The notes under the pieces: model-generated
Told to the model about the DNA's origin: nothing
Seen by the model: the letters and a program-made list of their open reading frames with translations, nothing else
Databases searched by the model: none
From: Bradyrhizobium diazoefficiens USDA 110
GTDB taxonomy: Bacteria; Pseudomonadota; Alphaproteobacteria; Rhizobiales; Xanthobacteraceae
DNA length: 64,000 nucleotides
Direction: 5' to 3'
Assembly (NCBI RefSeq): GCF_000011365.1
Contig: NC_004463.1
Coordinates: 3,830,001-3,894,000, forward strand
Position numbers and translations under genes: made by a program
In this document: one piece after another, positions 42,777 through 50,894 of the stretch
Position numbering within the stretch: position 1 is the stretch's first letter
How the letters are laid out: each line of letters begins with the position of its first letter

Positions 42777-43184
42777 ATGACCAAAAGGTATCTGGTTCTG
42801 TTCGCGCCTTTGCTGCTCGGGGGATGTTACGGCCTCGCCGGTAACGACGAGATGGACCGCTACTTCCAGCGTTCCAATACCATCACCATGAGCGCCGGCG
42901 ATGCCAAAGAGGTCAACGCCGTCACACATACGATCCATCCATGGCCGCGTAACGTCGGTGATCGCAGGATCGCATATGACGCTCGGCGCGTGGGCGCCGC
43001 GGTCACACGCTATGGCAAAACGCAACAGCCGGTGGATCAGCTTCCCGACATAAGCGATCCGACGAGGCAAATGGGCGTGCGGACGACGCCGACGCAGAAC
43101 GTCAACATCGAGGGATTGGGGGCAGGTTCGTCAACCGGCGTGTCGGTACCGGTCGGCGGAACTGGCGGAGCACCGAACAGGTAG
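42777..43184 (+). CDS. Small pilus-associated lipoprotein (possible CpaD-like role)
   Basis: A 135-residue lipoprotein: signal LVLFAPLLLGGC with the acylated Cys17. The mature part begins YGLAGNDEMDRYFQRSNTIT and holds NAVTHTIHPWPRNVGDRRIA, then a Gly/Ser/Pro tail. It lies nine bases after the secretin with a good GGAGCGAGAG Shine-Dalgarno. Sequence similarity to CpaD is not evident to me, but position and lipidation suggest a pilotin or CpaD-like partner of the secretin. Confidence 0.7.
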   Translation: MTKRYLVLFAPLLLGGCYGLAGNDEMDRYFQRSNTITMSAGDAKEVNAVTHTIHPWPRNVGDRRIAYDARRVGAAVTRYGKTQQPVDQLPDISDPTRQMGVRTTPTQNVNIEGLGAGSSTGVSVPVGGTGGAPNR

Positions 43185-43263
43185 AGGAGCCAAGGGCCTT
43201 AGCTTTGGGAAATTCAACGATGCTATTTCAATGAGTCCGATGAGCCGGGCGGGGACAACAGTT

Positions 43264-43800
43264 ATGCGGCGCATCATCTTAATGCTGATCTATTGCTGCT
43301 TGGGGACAGGCCTTGCGGGGTGTGACTACACGCTGAGGGAGGCCGCAATTGTGGCCCCCGTGGATCCGCCGGGCGGGGACCCCGTGCAGGAGCCGACCGA
43401 CGTCAAATATTACCCATCAGACGAGCCCGTTCGGCTGGGGCTGGAGCATTTCAACCGCGGCAGCTACGGACTATCCCAGCGCTATTTCAAGGACGCCGTC
43501 GAGAAATCACCGAAGGACCTGACGGCCTGGATTGGGCTCGCGGCAAGCTATGACCGCCTGCGTCGTTTTGACCTGGCTGATCAGGCCTATGCCCAGGCGA
43601 TTCGGCTGGGGGGCGAGACCGTTCAAATCCTGAATGATCAGGGTTATTCGTACATGCTGCGCGGCAATCTGAGTGCGGCGCGACGGAAGTTCGAGAAGGC
43701 TTATTCGCTCGATCCAGGTAACCCGGTCATCGCCAATAACCTTGAGCTTCTCAATGGTAGCCGTCGGTTCATCGAAAGGCCGCCGAATAATCAGCCTTAG
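43264..43800 (+). CDS. tadD: TadD-like TPR lipoprotein
   Basis: A 178-residue lipoprotein with signal IILMLIYCCLGTGLAGC (lipobox LAGC). Residues about 55-165 contain TPR repeats (LGLEHFNRGSYGLSQRYFKD, AWIGLAASYDRLRRFDLADQ, DQGYSYMLRGNLSAARRKFE, KAYSLDPGNPVIANNLELLN). TadD proteins act as pilotins for the RcpA/CpaC secretin. In-frame ATGs at 43231 and 43240 are possible, but the ATG at 43264 gives a normal lipoprotein signal. It ends the tad locus. Confidence 0.82.
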   Translation: MRRIILMLIYCCLGTGLAGCDYTLREAAIVAPVDPPGGDPVQEPTDVKYYPSDEPVRLGLEHFNRGSYGLSQRYFKDAVEKSPKDLTAWIGLAASYDRLRRFDLADQAYAQAIRLGGETVQILNDQGYSYMLRGNLSAARRKFEKAYSLDPGNPVIANNLELLNGSRRFIERPPNNQP

Positions 43801-43916
43801 GTGGAATAACTACCGGTAAAGGGCTGATGCCGGTCGGATATGCACGCTAACGTGCTTTGGGAGGCATGCCTCGTCGCGGGTATGAGCCAGTTGCGCGTGG
43901 CATGGGTAGCCCCTGA

Positions 43917-44741
43917 TTAGTTGGGCCCGATCACAACATCAGCGTGACGGCTGCCGATGCGGCTGATGACGATCACGCCGTTGCGGATGGTAAATCTCGC
44001 GCCGAGCAGTTTGCGGACCTTCTCCGTGATCGGAGAAGGGAACGGGATTGTTTCTCCCGTGACGGGATCGCCGACCCTGATCGACTCTGTCGCGGAGCCC
44101 GCAACCGGGGCGGGCTTGATATAGTCGCGGATCAGCTGAATCTCTTCGCGCGACAGGACGAGAACTGCCTGGTCGGGGCGAGTCTCGGCCGGCGGCTTGG
44201 GTGCTTCGGTGCTTGGCTTGTCGCGGGCCTCATTGGCGCTTGCGATCTGATCGAGCCTGGCTACGCGGAGCTTGAGCGCGATGATTTCGCGTTGCAGCGT
44301 GGCGATCTCCGCTTTGAGCGCCGTGGCCTGCATCAAGACAATGGTCGCGCAAACGCAACTCACGATGACGAGAACGCTCAGCAACGCGAGCAACCAGCGC
44401 TCGATGTTTCCCATCGACCCTCCGGTTGCCTCGGGGAGTTGATCGCGCTGGAGGTGCCCGCGCCAGATGCGGCGTCCTCGCTGCATCCAATTCGCGATCG
44501 CTGTCACACGTCCGGACTCCTCCTGCCCGGAGCCGAAGTGCGCAGACGACAAGGCGGGGGCCTCGTGGGGCGGGTGAATTATGGGCGCACTGTTGCCGTG
44601 ATCGGTGCGTGGCTGCGGCCCTCGGTCCTCGGCGACGTGATCGTCAGCCGGAGGATGAGAGGCGGCGTGCGGATGAGGGCGGGACGGATCATCCTCCATC
44701 TGGTGATTAAGCCGGCCCGTATCCGTTCTCGGTGGTGCCAT
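43917..44741 (-). CDS. Membrane-anchored coiled-coil hypothetical protein
   Basis: A 274-residue protein with a long hydrophilic N-terminal tail (1-108, rich in His, Pro and Asp), one membrane helix (ERWLLALLSVLVIVSCVCAT), a coiled coil (ATALKAEIATLQREIIALKL, then RVARLDQIASA) and a C-terminal domain (about 200-274; LVLSREEIQLIRDYIKPAPV, then RKLLGARFTIRNGVIVISRI). The family is not recognised. The C-terminal domain with the PAPVAG-type linker is the conserved-looking part; the tail may be a start-site over-prediction (an ATG at the MGNIERW position, about 44414, is an alternative start). Confidence 0.6.
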   Translation of the reverse strand: MAPPRTDTGRLNHQMEDDPSRPHPHAASHPPADDHVAEDRGPQPRTDHGNSAPIIHPPHEAPALSSAHFGSGQEESGRVTAIANWMQRGRRIWRGHLQRDQLPEATGGSMGNIERWLLALLSVLVIVSCVCATIVLMQATALKAEIATLQREIIALKLRVARLDQIASANEARDKPSTEAPKPPAETRPDQAVLVLSREEIQLIRDYIKPAPVAGSATESIRVGDPVTGETIPFPSPITEKVRKLLGARFTIRNGVIVISRIGSRHADVVIGPN

Positions 44742-45253
44742 CTACCAACTTCAGCGGTTGTTCCGCCCGGAGCATCAAATGAGGCGGTCGTGTTGCACGC
44801 TGCGCGTTTGCGGGCCGACGCCGCCGGATCTGCAAATCATTCCAGCATCGATATGGACGTAAACCGTGCCGATAAGCGAGCCCTGTGTCAATTGAGGAAA
44901 AGGGCATCAGCATCGAACCGGGATATCCGCAGATGGTCTCAGTCGCGCCAGCCCTGGGCGCGGGGCCGCGCGCGACGGTTCACCCTAAAGACGCGCACGC
45001 CAGATCGAGGCCTTGGAACAACTGTGTCTGTCAAAAATCAACCCGGACGAGGCGTCATCCTGAGGTTTGATCCGAGATTGGGAGAATCGGTCTCTGGTTC
45101 CGTTTCGCGTTCGCGAACCCGTGAGGAGACTTCATTCGCCCGCGAAGACGAAACAAATGACATCGGATTGAAACCACTTTCCAGCAACCTCGAAGTCAGG
45201 GAAACACATTGCCGAGCTACTATCTCCAAGCCTTCTAACTGGGAGAGCCAGCA
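44742..45253. other. Gene-poor stretch between the coiled-coil gene and two tiny frames
   Basis: About 512 bases with no confident gene. One short frame reads GLGTTVSVKNQPGRGVILRF around 45014-45080, which resembles the end of a histidine-kinase catalytic domain; this may be a decayed remnant, but there is nothing more to support it. Confidence 0.4.
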
Positions 45254-45346
45254 ATGCGATCTCACCGAGATTTAGTCGCGCCAGTCATCATTCTGTGCTG
45301 CTCAGCTTTGAGCATCGCCACTCTTGTGATGGTCGGAGCATGGTGA
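45254..45346 (+). CDS. Possible tiny membrane protein (30 residues)
   Basis: ATG at 45254, TGA at 45344-45346. The product MRSHRDLVAPVIILCCSALS continues with IATLVMVGAW: a basic N-terminus and one hydrophobic helix. GGGAGA lies six bases before the start. It is followed 18 bases later by a second tiny frame of the same type. The function is unknown. Short frames of this kind can arise by chance, so support is moderate. Confidence 0.4.
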   Translation: MRSHRDLVAPVIILCCSALSIATLVMVGAW

Positions 45347-45364
45347 ATCCTTGGCCACACATCC

Positions 45365-45463
45365 ATGCGTGAGGAATTCACATCTCTTGCTTTCTTGGCG
45401 GTTACGCTCGCGGGCGTCGCCTTGCTTGGCTCCGGCCTGCTCGCGCTGGTAATCGTGGGGTAG
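45365..45463 (+). CDS. Possible tiny membrane protein (32 residues)
   Basis: ATG at 45365, TAG at 45461-45463. The product begins MREEFTSLAFLAVTLAGVAL and ends LGSGLLALVIVG, one hydrophobic helix like those of KdpF/CydX-size accessory subunits. No strong ribosome binding site is seen, but it follows the previous tiny frame closely and could be translationally linked. The function is unknown. Confidence 0.38.
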   Translation: MREEFTSLAFLAVTLAGVALLGSGLLALVIVG

Positions 45464-45724
45464 AGCGCGGCCCGACGCACGCTGATATCCGAGAGGGAAG
45501 CTGGTGCGCTGCCGATCTGCCGCGGCGAGGGCCCCTCGCTCCGAAGCCGAATTTCGTCTCCACATGATGACGCCGATCGCCATGAACGTCGGACAAGCCA
45601 GCATGTCGGCCTGGTCAATGTACTTCTGGACGCAGTACCAATCAGTGGGAGCGTGTCGGTAGTTTGGGAAGTCTGTGCGGGTTGAACGTCGTCGGCATCA
45701 ATCCGGGAATTGTTTCCGGCTCCA

Positions 45725-46804
45725 CTACGTCGAGACGCCGAACAGCTTGCGCACTGCTGGCAGCCACTCGCCCGTCATCGTGAACTCAAGCCCGAGCCGC
45801 GCTCCGACGGCAATCGCCAGCATTGTGATCGGCGCCGAGAGAGCGAGTGTTGAGAATGCGGTCAATCCCTGGCCAATGGTGCATCCCATTGACATGATCC
45901 CGCCTATCCCCATCAGAAGCGCGCCGCTCATGTGACGCTTCAATTCACGGGCGTCGTCGCAAGCCTCCCAGCGAAAGCCGCGCCCGAGCATGGCGGCCGC
46001 AAACGAGCCGGCGACGACGCCGGCGACCGAGCCGATGCCAAAGTTCAACCGCGCGCCGGAAAAGGTGGCAATGTAAAGGATAGTGTCGCCAAGCGGGGCA
46101 ACGAAGGTGAGCGAGGAGACGCGCGCGGGATCGAATTCGTCATCCGCGAGCCACCCCGTCGCGAACCATCCGAACGCAATCGCGGCGCCGACGGCAAGAC
46201 CGGAAACCAATAGTCGCGGCGACCGGATCAGCCGGCCATCCGCGAGTGCCCAGAAAGCGAGCGCGGCGGCAATCGACATGACGAGGATTGCATGCGTCGT
46301 GCTGCCGGCCCCGAGCAGTGAAGTCAGAGTCTGGTTGTTGCCTTCGGCGAGGCGCACCGACAATGGCTCGATCAGCTTCACGCGGAGCATGCCGGTGATG
46401 CCGCGCATAGTCGCGAGCGCGGACAGGCCGAGCACGAGAAAGACCACGATGGCACGCAGATCGCCACCGCCGATGCGCACCAGCGTGCCGAAACCGCAGG
46501 TGCCGACCAGCGCCATGCCGACGCCGAACATCAACCCGCCGATGATCGCGCCGCCCAGGCCGATCGATGCTGTGAGATAGATCGATCGCGACAGGTCTAT
46601 GATGCCGAACTCGGCCAGCGCTTGGGTCGTAAGCAGGGCGACCGCCGCGGCCAGAGCAAAGGATCTGAGCCGGCGAAAATCCGATCCGAAGAACGCATCC
46701 TCGAGCATTGCGAGCGTGCAGAAGCGGCCCGCACGGCCGGAAACGCCGAGCACGGCACCGGCGGCAAGCCCGCATGCAAACGCTATGGTCGAAGAGCCCA
46801 GCAT
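45725..46804 (-). CDS. YeeE/YedE (TsuA-like) sulfur-compound transporter, copy 1
   Basis: A 359-residue inner-membrane protein with about nine to ten helices. The conserved cysteine motifs of the family are present: SGRAGRFCTLAMLEDAFFG near residue 28, GMALVGTCGFGTLVRIGGGD near 105, and GGIMSMGCTIGQGLTAF near 310. In TsuA these cysteines pass thiosulfate through the membrane. It lies 72 bases behind an ArsR repressor gene on the same strand, so the pair is probably an autoregulated operon at the edge of the sox island. The substrate is likely thiosulfate or another reduced sulfur species. Confidence 0.87.
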   Translation of the reverse strand: MLGSSTIAFACGLAAGAVLGVSGRAGRFCTLAMLEDAFFGSDFRRLRSFALAAAVALLTTQALAEFGIIDLSRSIYLTASIGLGGAIIGGLMFGVGMALVGTCGFGTLVRIGGGDLRAIVVFLVLGLSALATMRGITGMLRVKLIEPLSVRLAEGNNQTLTSLLGAGSTTHAILVMSIAAALAFWALADGRLIRSPRLLVSGLAVGAAIAFGWFATGWLADDEFDPARVSSLTFVAPLGDTILYIATFSGARLNFGIGSVAGVVAGSFAAAMLGRGFRWEACDDARELKRHMSGALLMGIGGIMSMGCTIGQGLTAFSTLALSAPITMLAIAVGARLGLEFTMTGEWLPAVRKLFGVST

Positions 46805-46876
46805 TCCTCCCGGGGATGTTCGTTCTGCTTGTTAGACAGTCTGCGCCGGGAAGGCGCGAAAATCCAGAACGGAAAA

Positions 46877-47227
46877 TTACCGGCGGCGCCGCCGCACCGG
46901 CTCGCAGAACACGTCGTAGACGGCGGTGAGAATCTTGCGGACGTCCTCGTTGGCGAGGCTGTAGTAGATCGCCTTGCCGTCGCGGCGGGTGGTGACCAGC
47001 CGATCGAGTCTGAGCCGCGCGAGCTGCTGGGAGACGGTTGACTGCCGTTCGCCGAGGAACTGCTCGAGCTCGGTCACCGATTTCTCGCCCTCGGCGAGGA
47101 TGCAGAGCAGCAGCAAGCGGGACTCGTGCGATAGCGCCTTGAGCATGTCGCTCGCCTCGCGTGCCTTCTCCATCATCTGCTCGAGCTCGGCGGAGCCCTC
47201 GATCTCCTTCAGCTTTGGCAGCGGCAT
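46877..47227 (-). CDS. ArsR-family repressor with two conserved cysteines (SqrR/BigR type)
   Basis: A 116-residue winged-helix protein (LKALSHESRLLLLCILAEGE, SVTELEQFLGERQSTVSQQL, ARLRLDRLVTTRRDGKAIYY). It has exactly two cysteines, Cys42 in the second helix and Cys108 in the last helix. These are the two positions that form a tetrasulfide bridge in the persulfide sensors SqrR (41/107) and BigR (42/108), as I recall their numbering. It lacks the metal-binding ELCV(C/G)D motif of arsenic or zinc sensors. It is transcribed with the YeeE gene at the left edge of the sox cluster; sulfide/persulfide-dependent derepression is the expected mechanism. Confidence 0.88.
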   Translation of the reverse strand: MPLPKLKEIEGSAELEQMMEKAREASDMLKALSHESRLLLLCILAEGEKSVTELEQFLGERQSTVSQQLARLRLDRLVTTRRDGKAIYYSLANEDVRKILTAVYDVFCEPVRRRRR

Positions 47228-47264
47228 CGTCTCAAATTCCCCTGAGCAAAATCCTTGAGAGCGG

Positions 47265-47636
47265 TCACGACCTGCCCGGTTCGGATCCTGTGCTGGACAG
47301 GATCCGGTTCAGGAGGCCGAAGAAGAAGGCATCCCCCGGATAACCGCGAATGCGCCCGATCTCACGGCCCTCTTTTACCACGACGAAGGTCGGCGTGAAG
47401 GCGCCGGGATCGATTCCGGCGAGGTCAGCGGGCGGGGGCCTATTCAGGTCGACCCGGCGCAGCGGCGCGGTCTGGCTTTCCTCGGTCTTGCCATAGATCG
47501 GCGCGATCTCGGCATTGAAGCGTGCGCACCATACGCAGCCGGCCCGTTCGAACATGACGAGCTCGTCCGCGCGCGATCCCGTTGCGGACAGCGCGAGCGC
47601 GACAATGACTGCGAGCCAGGCGATGATTCTGTTCAT
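47265..47636 (-). CDS. soxS: Periplasmic thioredoxin-like protein SoxS
   Basis: A 123-residue exported protein with a signal peptide (IIAWLAVIVALALSATGSRA) and a thioredoxin fold whose active site is ERAGCVWCARFNAEIAPIYG (Cys34/Cys37). The later FTPTFVVVKEGREIGRIRGY block contains the cis-Pro loop. In other sox loci SoxS reduces SoxY and is encoded beside soxV (ccdA) and soxW; here it is divergent from ccdA. The 37-base gap to the ArsR gene suggests the two could share a transcript (soxS-arsR-yeeE). Confidence 0.82.
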   Translation of the reverse strand: MNRIIAWLAVIVALALSATGSRADELVMFERAGCVWCARFNAEIAPIYGKTEESQTAPLRRVDLNRPPPADLAGIDPGAFTPTFVVVKEGREIGRIRGYPGDAFFFGLLNRILSSTGSEPGRS

Positions 47637-47711
47637 CCTGCGTAACGGACCTCTGGACTTCCTTGGCGCTTTATATCATTAAATTCGCATATGTTCTAGG
47701 GATGAGACGCA

Positions 47712-48443
47712 ATGACCTTGGACGTCACGCTGGGGGCGGCCTTCGTCGCGGGGCTGTTGTCGTTTCTGTCGCCCTGTATCCTGCCCCTGGTCCCGCCCTT
47801 TCTCTGCTACATGGCCGGCGTCTCGGTCAACGATCTCTCCGGTGGCAAGCCCGACCTGCGGCCGCGCATCCTGGTCTCCGCACTCGCTTTCGTGGCGGGC
47901 TTCTCGCTGGTTTTCGTCGCGCTCGGCTCGACCGCCTCGCTCGCGGGACGCCTCATCTCCGCGCATCTCTCAACGCTCGGCATCGTCGCCGGCGGCCTGA
48001 TCATCGTCATGGGCCTGCATTTTCTAGGTGTGCTGAGGATTCCGCTGCTCTATCGCAGTGCGACGGTGCAGGTCGACAACCGGCCGGCCGGGGTGGCGGG
48101 GGCCTTCGTCATGGGCCTGGCATTCGCGTTCGGCTGGACGCCCTGCGCAGGCCCCATTCTCGCCGCTGTCCTGCTGATGGCAGGCTCGGAGGACACGACC
48201 GGACGAGGAGCCCTGCTGCTTTTCGCCTATTCAATCGGGACCGGCATTCCGTTCCTGATCGCGGCCGCGTTCACCGGTAGGTTCATTGTCGCGCTTGGCC
48301 GCGCGCGCCGGCATCTTGGCCTGGTCGAGAAGACGATGGGCGTCTTTCTAGTCGCGACCGGCCTGATGTTCTTGACCGGTCTAATGCCGGCGGTTTCAGA
48401 GTGGCTGCTGGAGCGTTTTCCGGGGCTGACCACCATCGGCTGA
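47712..48443 (+). CDS. soxV: CcdA/SoxV-type thiol-disulfide membrane transporter
   Basis: A 243-residue DsbD-gamma/CcdA protein with six membrane helices. The electron-carrying cysteines are Cys22 in FLSPCILPLVPPFLCYMAG (a second Cys32 follows) and Cys145 in AFGWTPCAGPILAAVLL. It moves reducing equivalents from cytoplasmic thioredoxin to the periplasm, here most likely to SoxS/SoxW and so to SoxY. Its promoter region is divergent from soxS and contains an AT-rich TATATCATTAAATTCGCA element similar to those before soxW and soxX. Confidence 0.87.
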   Translation: MTLDVTLGAAFVAGLLSFLSPCILPLVPPFLCYMAGVSVNDLSGGKPDLRPRILVSALAFVAGFSLVFVALGSTASLAGRLISAHLSTLGIVAGGLIIVMGLHFLGVLRIPLLYRSATVQVDNRPAGVAGAFVMGLAFAFGWTPCAGPILAAVLLMAGSEDTTGRGALLLFAYSIGTGIPFLIAAAFTGRFIVALGRARRHLGLVEKTMGVFLVATGLMFLTGLMPAVSEWLLERFPGLTTIG

Positions 48444-48444
48444 G

Positions 48445-49164
48445 CTAGCCGTAGCGGAAATCGAGCAGTTGGGCATAGGACTGCAGTTCGATCAGGTAAC
48501 GATGCACGAGCGGCCCTTCGCCGGCCATCGCTGCATGGGCGATCTCTCCACTGCTCGCGATCGCGCCGTCTATGAGGCGGCGGAACTCGCCTTGTCCGGC
48601 GATCTCGGTGCTTGCCCATTCGTTGCAGCGCTGCAGACGATCGCGGAATGCGCTTGCGGCGGCAACGGTTTCCTCGGCGTATGCCTGCGCCGGCTGCTGG
48701 CCATACCGCGTGGCCGCCACCCGTAGCTTTTCCATGGCCGGCGCGATCTCGAATACGCAGTCGCCGAGATCGTAGAGGCCCGAACGACGCCTGAGTTCAT
48801 GAAAGGACCTGCGCAGCGCAAGCAGTTCGCGACCGGCGGCGACATTGTCGCCGCCGTCCAGCGCGCGCGTTGCGGCCGCGAGCCGTTCACCGCCGTCACC
48901 AAGAAATTCCGCCAGTGCGGCCGGAGCATAAGCGGGCAGGGGACCGGACGCGTTTGGCTCAAGCCGTTTCCACGTGGTCGCCGCCGCGTCGGTCTCCATC
49001 TGTGCCAGCGCGATGCTTCCGGTGCGCGCATAGCTCGCCGCGCTGCGCAGATTATCCATGATCGGCCCCATCACCGATACGAAATCCGTGGGTTTGCCGG
49101 CCTCCGCGCCGAGAACGAGCGCGCTCGACGTCAGCCATGCCAACAGGGCGATGATGCAGCGCAA
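48445..49164 (-). CDS. Sox-associated exported helical protein of unknown function
   Basis: A 239-residue protein with a signal peptide (IIALLAWLTSSALVLGAEA). The mature part is nearly all helical: IMDNLRSAASYARTGSIALA, METDAAATTWKRL, RALDGGDNVAAGRELLALRR, and a late region with two cysteines (LGDCVFEIAPAMEKL and DRLQRCNEWASTE). No CxxCH haem site is present. It converges on ccdA with no spacer and is divergent from soxW across a 54-base region holding an operator, so it is inside the sox regulon. I do not recognise the family; a periplasmic helical-bundle protein is all that can be said. Confidence 0.75.
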   Translation of the reverse strand: MRCIIALLAWLTSSALVLGAEAGKPTDFVSVMGPIMDNLRSAASYARTGSIALAQMETDAAATTWKRLEPNASGPLPAYAPAALAEFLGDGGERLAAATRALDGGDNVAAGRELLALRRSFHELRRRSGLYDLGDCVFEIAPAMEKLRVAATRYGQQPAQAYAEETVAAASAFRDRLQRCNEWASTEIAGQGEFRRLIDGAIASSGEIAHAAMAGEGPLVHRYLIELQSYAQLLDFRYG

Positions 49165-49183
49165 GATCGGAAATCCTTGTCAC

Positions 49184-49199
49184 ATTCGTAGATATGAAT
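49184..49199. promoter_or_regulatory. SqrR/BigR-type operator (ATTC-N8-GAAT) before soxW
   Basis: ATTCGTAGATATGAAT is an exact ATTC-N8-GAAT palindrome, which matches the consensus I recall for the persulfide sensor SqrR. It lies in the 54-base region between the divergent genes 48445-49164 and soxW, so it can repress both. Confidence 0.7.
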
Positions 49200-49218
49200 A
49201 TCATAATGAAAGTGACCG

Positions 49219-49833
49219 ATGCGCAAGATCCTTCCAAAGCACAAATCCCTGACGTCGCCCGGCTGGCTGACGCGACGCGGCTTTCTCGCATTGGCATCGG
49301 GCGCGGCTCTTGTCGCCCGCCGCGGCGAGGCGGCCGCTGAGCCGGCGCTTGGAGAAGATGGGCTCTATCACGAGCCCTGGTTTCTGCAGAGCTTCCTCGA
49401 TCTGCGCGAGGACCTCGAAGGCGCTGCCGCCGGCGGCAAGCGCCTTGCGATCATGTGGGAGCTGCGCGGCTGCCCCTATTGCCGTGAGACGCATCTGGTA
49501 AACTTTGCCGATGCGGCGATCACGACCTACATTCGCGACAATTTCGAGGTGTTGCAGCTCAATCTGATCGGCTCCCGCAAGGTTACGGATTTCGATCGCC
49601 AGGAATTGTCCGAGAAGGATCTGGCCCAGAAATACGGGATCAGGTTCACCCCGACATTCCAGTTCTTTCCTCCATCGTCCAACGGCATTGAGGCAAAGGA
49701 GCCGATGGCGCGGGAGGTGGCGCGGGCACCCGGCTATCTCAAGCCGCAGCATTTCCTGGCGATGTTTCGCTTCGTGCGGGAGCGGGCTTACGAGCGCGGC
49801 TCGTTCCGGGATTTTCTTACCACAAACGGCTAG
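49219..49833 (+). CDS. soxW: Periplasmic thioredoxin SoxW
   Basis: A 204-residue thioredoxin-like protein with a twin-arginine signal (TRRGFLALASGAALVARRGE) and the active site MWELRGCPYCRETHLVNFAD (Cys85/Cys88). The rest follows the SoxW pattern (DNFEVLQLNLIGSRKVTDFD, then KYGIRFTPTFQFFPPSS with the cis-Pro). It keeps the SoxY swinging arm in its active thiol state using electrons from SoxV. It is divergent from a hypothetical exported protein across an ATTC-N8-GAAT operator. Confidence 0.87.
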   Translation: MRKILPKHKSLTSPGWLTRRGFLALASGAALVARRGEAAAEPALGEDGLYHEPWFLQSFLDLREDLEGAAAGGKRLAIMWELRGCPYCRETHLVNFADAAITTYIRDNFEVLQLNLIGSRKVTDFDRQELSEKDLAQKYGIRFTPTFQFFPPSSNGIEAKEPMAREVARAPGYLKPQHFLAMFRFVRERAYERGSFRDFLTTNG

Positions 49834-49873
49834 TTGACACCGGCCCTGCGAATTTGTCTTGACGCCGCTTCTT

Positions 49874-49891
49874 ATATGAACATATCATAAT
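49874..49891. promoter_or_regulatory. AT-rich palindromic element before soxX
   Basis: ATATGAACATATCATAAT contains the inverted repeat ATATG-AA-CATAT (49874-49885). Apart from a two-base insertion it matches ATATGAATATCATAAT at 49192-49207, which overlaps the soxW operator. It lies about 80 bases before the soxX ATG and is a likely second repressor site. Confidence 0.5.
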
Positions 49892-49962
49892 AACTGAATT
49901 TGATGGATTGTGAGTCCATCGCAAACGAGGCGGGCGTCACCTCGCCATCAAGGGTAGGGAAC

Positions 49963-50406
49963 ATGCGGCGCTCGCTCGCGGCTGCGTTTGCGCTATGTCT
50001 TTCGGCCGGAAGCGCCTGCGCGCAAGAGCCGATCAAGCTCGACGTCGTCAATGACGCTCTGCCCAAATCGCTGACCGGCGCACCCGGCAATCCCGATGCC
50101 GGCAAGAAGGTGTTCCTGACGCGCACGCTGGGCAATTGCCTCGCCTGCCACCAGGTCACCAGCCTGAAATCCGAGGAATTCCACGGCGAGTTCGGCCCGT
50201 CGCTCGACGGCGTCGCCGGCCGCTACAGCGAGGCACAGTTGCGCCTCATCGTCGCCGATCCCAAGCGCATCTTCACCGACACGGTCATGCCGGCGTTCTT
50301 CAAAAGCGACGGCTTGAGCCGTGTGCGCCCGGAGTTCGTCGGCAAGTCGATTCTGTCGGCCGCGCAGGTCGAGGACGTGGTCGCTTATCTCAAAACGCTC
50401 AACTGA
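49963..50406 (+). CDS. soxX: Sulfur oxidation c-type cytochrome SoxX
   Basis: A 147-residue monohaem cytochrome. Signal peptide 1-22 (AAAFALCLSAGSACAQ), haem site CLACH at residues 59-63, distal region FGPSLDGVAGRYSEAQLRLI and the methionine ligand in TVMPAFFKSDGL. SoxX pairs with SoxA and takes the electrons released when thiosulfate is joined to SoxY. The ATG at 49963 follows AGGGTAGGGA; an upstream in-frame extension is not needed. It heads soxXYZABCD. Confidence 0.93.
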   Translation: MRRSLAAAFALCLSAGSACAQEPIKLDVVNDALPKSLTGAPGNPDAGKKVFLTRTLGNCLACHQVTSLKSEEFHGEFGPSLDGVAGRYSEAQLRLIVADPKRIFTDTVMPAFFKSDGLSRVRPEFVGKSILSAAQVEDVVAYLKTLN

Positions 50407-50424
50407 CGGCGAGGAGGATCTGGA

Positions 50425-50877
50425 ATGAAAGCCATCAATCGACGGCAGGCATTCGCGCTCGGGGGTGGCTTCGTCATGCTGACCCTGATGCCGATGGCGG
50501 CCGACGCCGAAGTGAGCAATGACGCCGCGAAGTGGATCGAGAAGTTCACCGGCGGCAAGCAGCCGGTCAAGGGCAAGATCGCGCTCGACCTGCCGGAGAT
50601 CGCGGAGAATGGCAATACCGTGCCTCTGTCGCTCACGGTCGAGAGCCCGATGACCACGGAATCCTACGTCAAGGAAGTCATGATTCTCGCCGACGGCAAT
50701 CCGAACGCCGGCGTCGCGACGCTGATGTTCACACCGGTCTCGGGCAAGGCGGAGGCCTCGATCCGGATCCGGCTCGCGGCCACGCAGAACGTGGTTGCGA
50801 TCGCGAAGATGAGCGACGGCGCGCTGTTCACGGAGCAGAAGACCGTGAAGGTAACGATCGGCGGCTGCGGCGGCTAG
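50425..50877 (+). CDS. soxY: Thiosulfate carrier protein SoxY
   Basis: A 150-residue periplasmic carrier with a twin-arginine-like leader (NRRQAFALGGGFVMLTLMPM), an immunoglobulin-like core (KIALDLPEIAENGNTVPLSL, then YVKEVMILADGNPNAGVATL) and the swinging-arm C-terminus GGCGG, whose cysteine carries the sulfur substrate. The intact tail shows the gene is functional. It follows soxX by 18 bases and precedes soxZ by 17, the usual operon order. Confidence 0.95.
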   Translation: MKAINRRQAFALGGGFVMLTLMPMAADAEVSNDAAKWIEKFTGGKQPVKGKIALDLPEIAENGNTVPLSLTVESPMTTESYVKEVMILADGNPNAGVATLMFTPVSGKAEASIRIRLAATQNVVAIAKMSDGALFTEQKTVKVTIGGCGG

Positions 50878-50894
50878 GGCGCAAGGAGAGAACA

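Noticed and set aside
45014-45080. Short stretch reading like the end of a histidine kinase (GLGTTVSVKNQPGRGVILRF)
   Set aside because: Only about 20 residues match, with no G1 or N box upstream; not enough for a pseudogene call.
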